This document shows, one piece after another, positions 1 through 10,369 of a DNA stretch of 64,000 nt (position 1 is the stretch's first letter; every line of letters begins with the position of its first letter). Origin of the DNA: Melieria omissa (Eukaryota; Arthropoda; Insecta; Diptera; Ulidiidae); assembly GCA_963971225.1 (NCBI GenBank), contig OZ020267.1, positions 434,001 through 498,000 of the forward strand. Reading direction: 5' to 3'. The notes beneath the pieces are model-generated. The model searched no databases and was not told the origin of the DNA. It was given only the letters and a program-made list of their open reading frames with translations. The position numbers and the translations under genes are program-made.

Positions 1-237
1 ATAAGTGCAACGTCGTATTCACTTGAATTGCTTTGCTTATCTCACCAACAACTTCAACCGACTTTGTTGAAACGTCCACAGTTAACTCGTTACTTGTGTT
101 TAGGGTTTCTGGGAATTGATCATCGCTGGATGCATTGGATGTATGCGATTGTTGCTGGCTGTCGCATGAAGAAAATTCTCCAAGCTCTGAAGCGTAAATC
201 GTTTCAGTCCCTCTCGTGTTTTTGGCTTCCTTAGAAC
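1..237 (-). CDS. Candidate internal coding exon of an unidentified gene (runs off window start)
   Basis: On the minus strand an open frame runs from a plausible splice acceptor (tatcatatag before position 237) to the window edge with no stop. The predicted peptide is hydrophilic and rich in Ser, Thr, Gln and acidic residues (for example ELGEFSSCDSQQQ and VDVSTKSVEVVGE). Its frame joins cleanly to the exon proposed at 1090-1322, through a donor GTA|GTAAGT at 1089 that leaves one codon split 1+2. I do not recognise the protein. It could be the continuation of a gene on the minus strand that lies mostly to the left of the window. It is not phase-compatible with the aftiphilin-like exon 3 donor, so I keep it separate. 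Confidence 0.4.
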
Positions 238-1089
238 CTATATGATAGAAAATATATAAAAAATTTTAAGGTATACTTCATACAATTTTATTACCAGCAT
301 CTTATATGTATGTCTGTGTATTAAAACCCATAGTTTAGGTCTAAAAGCGTGGGAATAACAAATTTTAAAAGTATACCGCATGCTGCAAGTGCAGACCTAA
401 CTTGACATCTTAAAAAAAAGCACTTGCGGTAAACAATAAGTATTTAACACATGTAGTGATGATGCATTCGAAATGGTATTAGCGTATAGGAAATCTGAAG
501 AAGTTGATTGCACTAGTAACGAACACATATGTGTAATACTATAATTATGTGTAGTATATGAGAGATTTAGTCCAGCAGGAGAGTTTGCAGTCCTTTCATG
601 TGCCCCTCTTGCCCTGCTCTGTTATTGAGATCTCTGCAAAATTATGATCAACTCAGAAAAAATATTACAAACTTTACGAGCAGAGCAATCGACGGCTCGT
701 GGTTCATCCGTAAAATGCAACGTCAAGGAGTAATAAAGAATTGATAACAACTAGATCCAATAACAACTAGCCGAACTTATTATTAACGTCTAAAATTTTG
801 TTGGTTTCTCATAAATAGAGAGCGAAAGAGACTTAATATCGTCCGGGCTCACCACATTTTGCACGACATTTACACTTGTACGAATATGTTTGTGCAGATC
901 TAAATCGCACCCAACAGTATTATACACAGTATTAGATTTGAGTTCTCTTCAGATCTAATGAAAACATGCTTGCTACACAATCACTAAGATACAGTAAAGA
1001 ACATAAATGCAGGACAGTACGCAAGCGCAAAATGCTATAGCACAACATAAAAATGTACAATAATGAACTACAAGTAGGATTGCACTTAC

Positions 1090-1322
1090 TACCATCCAAT
1101 AATTGGTTCATTGCAATGTGATCGGTTGATCCGAATGGGTACGTAAAATCGGTTTTGTTGCAAAAGGTGACAGGTGTAGCCGTCGATGTTGTAGTTATTT
1201 GAAAATTATTGATTGTTGTTTGGTTAATAGTTGGAGTTGCCGTTGTAGAAGCATGATCGTTAGTGGTTATAAACAAATGATGATCATTAATTAGTTTGTG
1301 GTAAGCAGAAGTTTGAACATGA
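1090..1322 (-). CDS. Candidate low-complexity coding exon
   Basis: A minus-strand frame is open from a stop at 1447 down to a strong donor (GTAAGT at 1089). The part after 1322 encodes a Thr/Asn/Ile-rich peptide ending in MNQLLDG. The only AG dinucleotide available as an acceptor is at 1324-1323. Alternatively an in-frame ATG at 1366 with adenines upstream could start translation. Splicing from 1090 to 237 keeps the frame. The low-complexity composition means an accidental open frame cannot be excluded, because a sequence without AG also lacks TAG stops. Confidence 0.3.
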
Positions 1323-1696
1323 CTTATCGCGGCAGTGGTTTCAGAAGGAAGATAGCGAGGGGACATTTTATCACGGTGTTGTATATCAGCAGTGGTAGTT
1401 GCAATGTGGCAGTGATTGTAAATGCCACAGACGAAAGAGCCATTTTAGAATTAAGGTTTGCGTGAGAGTTTTGGCGGGTGCACATACGTGGAAAATTTGG
1501 CCAGGTAGTCGTATATTTTGAAGCGCAGTTGTTGTAAATGGTGATGACGGATGTCAAGCCACAGTGCATCGATTTATTTTCAGATATATTTATGGATTGG
1601 ATTGCAGTGATATAGTTGTTAGTAGGGTGTAGGACGGATTTGTGTTATTGAGTAACAGACATCGCGGTGTTATATGTGAATCAGTGATGTGTTTAG

Positions 1697-4491
1697 TCAG
1701 TTTTTGTTGTATTTTTTCGATATCGGTATTTCCAACGTTGCACATGGAGAGGAGTAGGAACAACAGGAAGAGGAATCAAGATTCATGTTATCAAGCTTAA
1801 CCACCACCCGTAGTTGGTCTAGGTCCAATAGTAAGGTGTGAACATGTGACGCTAGACATAATTCATCCTCAATTAAACCGTTCAAATCAAATAAGAATTT
1901 GGAACATTAGAAAAGACATACGTATATACTTAATAATAAAAACACAACAAAAGCCGTTTATAAGCAGCAAGGGGAAGAATAAACTAAAACTGTGAAACGT
2001 GGAAAACGGTTTAAAAAATAACTTGAAAATTGATGCAAAAACAAAATAAGCGTGCTATATGCTTATGTATTATGAAGTGACATCTAACGCCGCATAAAAA
2101 GTATTAATAGAGTTTTTGTGTCCGAAAGTAAAAACCATACACTCAGCAGAAAGACATAGTTATTGTTCGATATTTTTACATCAAAGACCTACATACCTAA
2201 TGTTTTCGCTTCCTTGCCAATTGAATACTTGATATTAGTTAGAAGATGCTTATTAGACAAGAACAGTTTGCACTTTACAATGGCAAAAGTTAATTTAGAA
2301 AAGCTGTTTATTGTACGTTTTTTAAGTGGCTATAATAAAGCATGAACTAAAAATATGCGTACAATATTATTTTTTTCTTGGAATAAACGGGTAAGCTTTT
2401 TCTTGAGTTGTAATGTTACTTTGTGATGATAAAGTACTGTAAACGGTGAAGCACATAGCAGTTAATTAAATAAATGTGGCGCAATTGAGTTTTAGAAATT
2501 GGTCAATAATCAACCAATAATTTACAATGAAAACTACAAAAGTCTAGCGCGAGGTTTTTGACTGAATTGCTGAGCGTTGCACTTTTATTACGGACAGTTT
2601 TTAATTTTTTAAATTACGGGCATGAGAGTGCTTACCATCGAGGGGATTCACTAATCCTGAACTCTGCCAATCGAATTCAACGGCAGGAACGTCGTGTTTT
2701 AAAATATTAACATCGGCATCTGTTTTGGCAGCGGAACGATCACTTTCTTCGGTTGGGGTTGTGATGTTATTGGTTGAATGTGTTTTCAGCGGCTTCAAGG
2801 GGTCAAAACTCAAATTAGCAGCAAAACGTGGCATGGATGAGTTCCATTTCTCACCAAAAAGCTATAGGAAAAATTCAATGATATTTATACTAAACAACTT
2901 GCTTAACACTACACAATCTCACAATATTCCTCGAGTCAATTCCGAGCGACCTTATAAGTGCATGACGCATTTCCGAGTTCATCCACTGATACTCCAATGC
3001 TTTTGCCATATCAACGGATGCGAGCTGTAGTACATTTTTATGAGCAAGTTTCGTGATTCCTTCTTCCTGGCTAGTCACGTTTAATCTTAAGGGAAACATA
3101 ATTTCCAGTATAGGCTTAAACCGTTCACTTATATTGTCAGAATGAGCCGAAATTTGGCACACTTGTGTAAACATTTTTGCTACTGTTTGTGTAGTTGTAT
3201 TTGAAGTGAAGGAATCAGATGCCGTCACTTCTGGAAATGCGGCCTCTGCAAAATCACCAAAACCATCATCTTCCTGTTCTTCATTACATTCGAAATGAGC
3301 AGTGGCTACAACTTCTGAAATTGTATTCTCTACCACTTTGGTTTGTTGTACGTCATCGGCTTTAAAGGATGGCGTAATCGTAGGATCAGATCCAGCTGTC
3401 CAGTCTTGAAATTCATGAAAGTCATCGTTATCATCGTCTGCTGTACTAACATCAGTGCGATTTGGCAGAGTGTTCGCCCCTACTTCATTACGAACCGATT
3501 GTATCGTAAAGTCAGCGAATTTATCAAAGTCTGCATTGAAATTTGCAAACTCGCCAAAGTTGTCAGAGGCTATAAAAGAAACCGATTTTGTATCCGTTAC
3601 ACTGGTGGAACTGGTGTAATCATCCGCAACACCTTCTACTTTCGAAATGTTTCCTATGTGTGGGATCACAGGGTGTTTTAATGGCATTTCGTTGCACTCC
3701 CACTCATCGGCAGCATAAATCGTAAAAAACCCGTCCGCATTTTCGTCCACAATCTGTGACAAATCCTTTTTAATTTTGTAAGAATGGCGCTCGTCGTCAC
3801 TGCTGTCGTCCACAACATCTTCTAATAGCACATGTTCTTTCACACTCGAGATTGTTGTAGCAATACATTTTAAGCTATCACTACGATTTGCTGAATTTTC
3901 TAGTTCCGTTACGTTGTTAGCTTCAACCAAAGTTAAGGATATTTGCGGAGGTGTTGAGGGTGGTGTCACCATTGGGTTCTTTACCGTTTTGGATGGCAAG
4001 GTACTGTTTAATTTGTCATCCGCTCGTTCGCAGTTATTTTCGTCTCTTATAGTTAGACATGATGATGAAACGTGTAAATTACAAGCTTCGACTGGTCGTA
4101 TCTCAAGTGCATTTTCATCGACATTCTCAGTCGGTGGTAAGTATCCTCCGCCGGGCGCATTGTCGTGGGGTACCAGAGCGTGTGGTCCATTCATGTCGTC
4201 ACATTTTGTTGATGAACTTGACTCTGTTGGTTGTGGACTTGGCGGCAATGAGGAAACTGTATACAAAAATAAATATTAATATAATAAATAATGCTTTTCC
4301 GTATAGAATACTATACCATCGTTACCCATGGCGCCGTTGAGTGTTCCAGAACCCAATGCGAATTCGCAGAACTCGTCATCGCCGTCCAATATAAGAGTGG
4401 CCCTTGAGAAGCTGGATTCTTCTTCCTCGCCAAAATCAATCGGTGGAGGGGTGTTGCACAACAGTGGAGGGATCGGCGGGATGCTTGCCAT
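1697..4491 (-). CDS. Aftiphilin-like clathrin/AP-1 accessory protein, four exons
   Basis: Exons are 4491-4317, 4256-2923, 2861-2636 and 1851-1697; all junctions are GT-AG and phase-consistent, giving about 629 residues. The first ATG in a proline-rich context (MASIPPIPPLL) is chosen because the N-terminus then reads PPPIDFGEEEE and DDEFCEFA, like the acidic DEFGEFG start of animal aftiphilins. The middle is acidic with repeated F-x-x-F and W-based adaptor-type motifs (FGEFANF, DKFADF, FHEFQDW, DGFGDFAEAAF). The C-terminal core has LGIDSRN, FAANLSFDPLKP, FDWQSSGLVNPLDA and TLLLDLD, matching the conserved clathrin-binding region of the family. Aftiphilin works with AP-1 and clathrin at the trans-Golgi network and endosomes. 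The fourth exon is supported by phase and by the NPLDA..TLLLDLD match; its acceptor tract is weak and the tail after it looks fly-specific. Introns 1 and 2 are about 60 bp, and intron 3 is about 780 bp. Confidence 0.85.
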
Positions 4492-4548
4492 TGTAGTTAA
4501 ATGTGTGGCCAGGACGGATTGTAATTTTTGAACTGTAGATAAGCCCAA

Positions 4549-5740
4549 CTTGGAAAAATGGAGAAGTATGATGCGTCATCAAAACCTTACCTATTAAGAT
4601 GGTGCAGAGAATGTGTCTAATATGACCAACTCGTTGACTTGATAGTGCCGACGTATAGTCAACAAATTTGAGTCGTGACTACCAGCCCGACAATATCCTA
4701 ATAACTTTTACTTGTGATGTGGTAGAATCCGTGGTAAAAAAAACGTTGGATTTTTTGTTTGAGCTCAAAGAAAACTGCGTTCGTTTTCACTGTTCCTCTT
4801 TTTCAGCTGTCGTATTCATGAAAAAAGTTTTATTCACAATGGATTCCATAGCTCAGAATGCAGAGTTGCCGCTACACAACTTATACCTAAAAATATAACG
4901 CATGACACAAATATTGAAGCATGGTACAATAACAAGATATGCGAACTAGAAAATCTCGCTCTTATTTCCTTTGTTTACATTTTGTTTTGCTGTCATACAG
5001 AATTACTAGGGTCGCGTGTACGCTGGAAATTTAGTTTCGAAATTTAGTCACGTATAAAAACATTTTCTGAGGCTGCCTCGTCGTGTTTTCTTTTGCTTTC
5101 TTACGAAAAGTTATTCGTTATTTCGTTATAGCAAGGCGGCTTGAAACTGGTGTCCATTGTAGAATTTTTTCGGTAAAGTGTAGAGCGCAGATACTCTATC
5201 TGTTGTGTGTTCACTACAGCACGACTCTACCACTCTACGTAGAGATGGTATGGATACATTTCGAGTAGAGTTCTTCCATGCGCGCCACCGACTGTATCCA
5301 CTGCAGACACATTTTTCTCTATGGTAGAGTCGCATGGTAAAGAAAGCTCGTTTGACATTTCACTTAATTTCGCAAAAAAACTTTTGACAGTCAAACTGTA
5401 TATAATAGTTGAATAAGCTAGGGTAATGCACAGCATGCACAGTAGACCAGAATTTAGCATGGCTTAATATTTCTTCATAAATGAAAAAAATGACTAATAT
5501 TTTGTCAAAGAGTTTCACTTTTTGTCATACGAAAAAAGCCGTCATTCTACACGGTTCACTTGAATAATTTCGCTATGGGCTAATGCTACTTGCATCTTGT
5601 TCAATTAAAACCAATGTGAGGTGAAAATTGGCTACGCCCATTTCCTTCGCGACGGATCTACTATTCGACAGCTACGCCATGCGTAACTGTTATTCAAGAT
5701 TTTAATTGCATTGTGCGAACATTCATTTTGATCAGCTTAA
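4549..5740. other. Non-coding stretch upstream of the aftiphilin-like gene
   Basis: No supportable gene. It presumably holds the aftiphilin-like promoter just above 4491. Around 5390-5545 there is a dispersed sequence (AGTAGACCAGA followed by TTCATAAA) that recurs near 12.87 kb. Confidence 0.5.
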
Positions 5741-6467
5741 GGCAGGTTCTCACCTTGTGGATCCGAAAAAGTGCACTTTTTTTAGGATTTTTTTTTGAGA
5801 AAACGGTTAAAGATACAAAGCTGAAAATTTTTTCTGGATATGAACACAGATTTATTTAGAGAATACAATTTTTCAAATTGAATGAATCAAAAAAGGGGGA
5901 GGGGGGCGTCCATCAGTGGCGGCATGTCGGCGAGGAGGTGTCCCGCTACCGGAAGTGATTCCGTCAAAACCCGTGATCTGAAATACAAAAATCGAACACA
6001 TTCTTAATGTGTACCGTATTATCTATTGAATGAACCAAGATCATGAAAAAAAAAAAATCAAAATTACAAAAGTTATGAGGTTTTGAAAAAAAAATTAAGA
6101 TTTTCGCATTTTTTTTTTCACTTATTATTTTTTTAAATAAACAATTTTCAATATTTTTGTGACTGATCGTGGTTTGTTTATTAGAAAAAACCCTAAGGAA
6201 CATTTTAAAATATTTTGGTGACGATTGGTTCATTCCAGCGCCTTCAATCACTTCCGTAAGGTCCGAAAATGTGGTTCTGAGAAAAACGCGTTTAAAGTTC
6301 AAAGCGTGCTTGGCCGGTGCTCTACACTGCTCTATGTAACGGCCTGTAACTTTTGTAATTTTTCAGATTTTGATCTGAAATTTCTGGAGCACATTTTTTA
6401 AACATATATCTACACGACAAGGCAAAAAAAAAATCGTTTTTTTTCCCCCACAAGGTGAGAACCTGCC
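5741..6467. mobile_element. TTAA-flanked non-autonomous DNA element (piggyBac-like MITE)
   Basis: A perfect 20-bp terminal inverted repeat, GGCAGGTTCTCACCTTGTGG at 5741-5760, is repeated inverted at 6448-6467. Both ends abut TTAA (5737-5740 and 6468-6471), the target duplication typical of piggyBac-type transposases. The 727-bp interior is AT-rich, contains a GC-rich patch around 5895-5950 and has no transposase ORF. The perfect ends suggest a fairly young insertion or good maintenance. Confidence 0.85.
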
Positions 6468-6664
6468 TTAAGGTAAATTAAGCTAAATTAACTTTACAGG
6501 TTCAGACGTAATCATCAATTAAGATCTAGTTTGAGGATTTCAAAATTGTAAAGTTCTCAACGAAAGTCCGACAGATTTGATTGTTTGCGGAAACATTGTT
6601 TATGACTTTACAGTGTTCATTGAAAACACGTGGAGTTACAATCAAATCAATTTTATGTATGTAC

Positions 6665-7850
6665 TAGCTGGGCCCCGCGGCTTCGCTCGCAAGCTTTCTT
6701 CTTTCACCCGATACAAATTTTGAACGCATAGTCGACCCCGTCAGATTTTGATTAAAAAAAAACATATGTCTATTATCTTTGATGTCAAGTGGTTCTAAAA
6801 ACTTTGAAGTCAAAGGGCCTTTCAAATCATGAGTTTTCACATTTATTCTAAACAAATTATTAATCCTTAGTTTATCACGATAGATTTAGATTTTTAAAAA
6901 AATTTGAAATTTTAATTATTTCCCGATTGATGTGCTTTTTGTCTAAGTTTGAAGTCAAAAGGACCAAAAAATCGTGTTTCTCCATACAAACTGTTAACCC
7001 ATTGTTGACCCCGTTAGATTTTGATTTTCAAAGAAGTGAAAAACACGTGTCAAATTATTTCTCACTTAGAGTACTTTCACAAAGTTTGAAGTCCGTGTCC
7101 CCATTAATTCATGTTTTTTACAGTTTCGCCACACAAACTTTTAACCGGTCGTTGACCCCGCCGGAAAAAATGAAAAATACGTATCGAGTTAGTTTACATT
7201 TGAAGTACTTTCAACAAGTTTGAAGTCAAAAGGCTAAAAAAACATTGTTTCTCCATACATACTTTTAACCCGTCGTTGATCCAGTTAATAATGAGAAACG
7301 CGTGCATATTTTTTTTTAATTTCAAGTATTTTTACAATTTTTTAAGTCAATAGGCCTATAGGTTCATGTTTTTTTCGAGTCTACCCTTAAACAAATCTTA
7401 ATCTATTATTGGTCCAGTTAAATTTTGATTTTCGAAAAATTATAAAATACGTGTCGAATTATTTTTGGTTTAGAGTATTTTCAGGAAGTTTGAAATCAAT
7501 ATGTTTCTTAAATCAGTTTTCTTCATACAACATTTTAACACATGTGTTGCCCCTTTGTTAAATACCCGCCCGATTCCCTCTGCCGAAAGATATGATTAAC
7601 AGGACAGGATTAAATAGTAAGTTTGTACGAAATTTAATTGATGTGTGACTTATGGATCCAAAGGTATTGTCTAAAACTGTATTCTTGTGGTGCCACGCCC
7701 CGTTTTCCCGACTTTTCTTTTTTTGTAAACCTTCACGTAACAAATTCGAACAAACCCGCCGAAGGAAGTATCCAAGTTGGTCCAGCCGTTCTCGAGTTTT
7801 AAGCAGCCGAATGGACCACGATTCATTTTTATATATATAGATATCGATTT
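6665..7850 (+). repeat. Dispersed retroposon-like repeat with degenerate tandem units
   Basis: The unit starts with a GC-rich head (GGGCCCCGCGGCTTCGCTCG) and ends with GTTTTAAGCAGCCGAATGG, a spacer and a TATATATATAG tail. Between them are about five degenerate units of roughly 120-150 bp. Each carries a version of TTTGAAGTCAA, then TCCATACAAAC, then GTTGACCCCG and TTAGATTTTGATTTTC (approximate starts 6951, 7084, 7221, 7341 and 7488). Related pieces occur near 22.3-23.5 and 53.2-53.8 kb. No ORF is seen, so it looks like a non-autonomous retroposon or satellite-bearing repeat. Confidence 0.6.
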
Positions 7851-7899
7851 TATAAAAATTTAATTGAGGGATGTTCCGTTCATACTAGGAAAATGCCCT

Positions 7900-8105
7900 G
7901 TACTTATGCATGATCGGAAAAGCACCTAGGGGAATACCTCGTCAGAGGTGCGAACTGGGACTCCAGAGGTATAGGAGATATACTAAAGTTCCTCTCGGTC
8001 GTTGGGCTCACAGATGAACTGTGAGTCCATGAAGGGGGCACAATAGATCCTTAGGTCGCGGTGCACTATCCCCACTAATAATAATAGTAAAATAATAATA
8101 ATAAT
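7900..8105 (+). mobile_element. 5'-truncated non-LTR retrotransposon 3' end
   Basis: A GC-richer block (GGGAATACCTCGTCAGAGGT through GGTCGCGGTGCACTATCCCC) ends in an ACTAATAATAATAG..AATAATAATAAT tail. A 3'-untranslated block ending in TAA-type short repeats is how several fly non-LTR elements terminate. No coding part remains. Confidence 0.45.
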
Positions 8106-8274
8106 TTTCCGTTAACCTACAGAATACAGATGGGCTAAAATATACTCGTACGTGTAAATTTCGACTCAACATTTTCACAAACATTCTCGAGTGCCTGATC
8201 TGTGCTGGCTGCTATTCGTTTTCTTTTCCGACCTTGTGCTGAATATCGTCATCGTGTTGCTTTGCACTATGTAC

Positions 8275-8420
8275 CTAAACTTTGCTGAGCCATTTCTTCC
8301 GTATAGCAGTTCGCCTATTTTGTTACCGCCATAAATAGCAGCAATGATGTCAGCCGGGAGAGAAAGCGAATGATTACTTTTGCCAACAGGTGGTCTTTCT
8401 ATTTCTACAGACTGAAAGAA
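8275..8420 (-). CDS. Candidate isolated coding exon
   Basis: Minus-strand sequence between a good acceptor (ccttttgcag before 8420) and a donor TTTAG|GTACAT encodes a peptide that looks protein-like (SLPADIIAAIYGG, then ELLYGRNGSAKF). No partner exon was found and I do not recognise it. It lies 2 kb downstream of the metalloprotease 3' end. It may be chance. Confidence 0.2.
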
Positions 8421-8429
8421 CTGCAAAAG

Positions 8430-10369
8430 GACATATGGTAGTAGAAATATGACAGAACAAAGTGTTATGGGCGACGATTAAAGAATTATAAAAGGTGGCA
8501 TACGCACTTACATAATTTCAAGTTGCTGCTGTGCTAATAAATGGACTTTCATACGCAGATACGTATGTACATGTACATCAGTTACATACATACATATATC
8601 CATTTTATAAGAAAACAAACTTTTTTGCAGGTAATTTTTTTGGATAGTTTATTGTGTTAAAAAATATACTTAAAGTATGATTTAGCTGTTATCTTCTCTT
8701 GTTTACTTTAGTTGTGTATTTTCATGTTTTTATAAAATCAGTTTGCTTAATGTTATCATAACTTAAATAATTGGCCATATTTTAACTTCCATTAGAGAAA
8801 GATGGGCCGGCTACAGCTTTTCCAAACCCTTTAGCGAGTTTTCCCAATTTAGCATCCCACAAACAAAAGCAGTCGCTTTATAGTGCGTGGTTTTTTATCA
8901 TGCATACAATTTGACAACCTTTTTTAGCCGCATTAATAATAATTAAAACTAAAACAATATTGAGTCGTTTTTGCGTCCTCTTAAGTAAGTCGTATCATTT
9001 ACTAGACTCGTAACTTGGGAAGAGTTGCCAGTTTTAGTATTAAGAATTCAACAACAAATTGCTTAAAACCACAAAAGTCAATACATACATATGTCTCTAG
9101 TTGTTGTATTAATATTGCGACAAAACAATTATACAGAAAAGATCGCGACAATTATTCGAAATGGTTGATAGTTGTGTACTCTGCAGTGGGTACGAAAATT
9201 GTGATGCTGTCCCATCTTCTCTATGCTCTTGTGAGCCCATTTGTCTTATTCAAAATCGACGACCACAGATTTTTTGTTCGATGACGCTTTGTTCGATTTC
9301 TGTCCTATTGAAAATTTGTAACAAACAAATATCTCGAGTATTTTCGATACAAACGAGTTGCAATAATATTGTTCAAGTGCGGGAGAAGTTGCTGAAATAA
9401 GTCCAAACTTTGGAATTGAATTAAATTTTCTAACATTATAACAATGGCATATTTTTACAAACATATATAAAGACATTTAGCTACGCACGTGTTTAGGTAT
9501 GTAAATAATTTGCAACCATATGAAGAACACATTTGCTTTTGACTCTATTGCTAGTTGTCAATTCATTAACTTGTTGCTGGTACTTAAGTCTAGTTTGCTG
9601 CTGTTTCGGTTTTTCGGATTAAACTCTGCGGTCGCATTCTTTGAGTCACTTAATTTACACTTGAATTTTTATTCAAATAAGTATGTATATGTCTAAATTA
9701 ATAAATTATATCATTGCAGTATCTCCCAAACACAAAATCAATTGATTACTTTTATTTACAGCTTGCAATTTCGGTTAAAATTGAAAGCGTTTAGTCTTCT
9801 TCCTCTTAGCTATTTTCCTGCTCATTGTAAAACGAGCGGAACTGTGGCATTCGTTTTGAAGCTATTTGCAAACGTATTCATAAGATTGCAGTGAAAGAAA
9901 GATATGTGTGTAACAAAAGTATGATTTCTTGTTACAAACTTATATAATTGACACAAATATCAGTAAGATATGAATAACATCACCCAGCGTATCTCAGCAT
10001 TCACAAACAAGGGCAGTTAAAAATAAAATCTGATCAGGCATTCATTTGAGACAAAGCACACATATTCCCACATACATACATAATAACTACAATCACAAAA
10101 TTACAGTAGTCAACTATGGAGGATTTGGACACGAATCGGCTCTAACGGTCATTAGAAACTAACTCCGTCAGGAGAATGGCTGTCTATCTCGGCACCGTTC
10201 TATCTCTCCTCATTCCTAAATGTCTATTTCATTTAAATCATTTACTTGGGTTGTTAACGGTTAATAAAGTCATACTATATCGAATAGGCAGTAGTTGATG
10301 GATTGCCACAAGCCAGCAGAGACATTAGAATCGCGCAAATTGCTTTGACCGTATAAGCTTCGCTCTTAA
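8430..10369. other. Non-coding interval 3' of the metalloprotease gene
   Basis: AT-rich with scattered short ORFs that have no recognisable content. The right part presumably contains the 3'-UTR of the minus-strand metalloprotease transcript. Nothing else is identified. Confidence 0.5.

Noticed and set aside
1697..1885. The minus-strand frame here as an independent small gene
   Set aside because: Its frame joins in phase to the aftiphilin-like exon 3 through the acceptor at 1852, and it continues the family's NPLDA..LLDLD region, so it is treated as exon 4.
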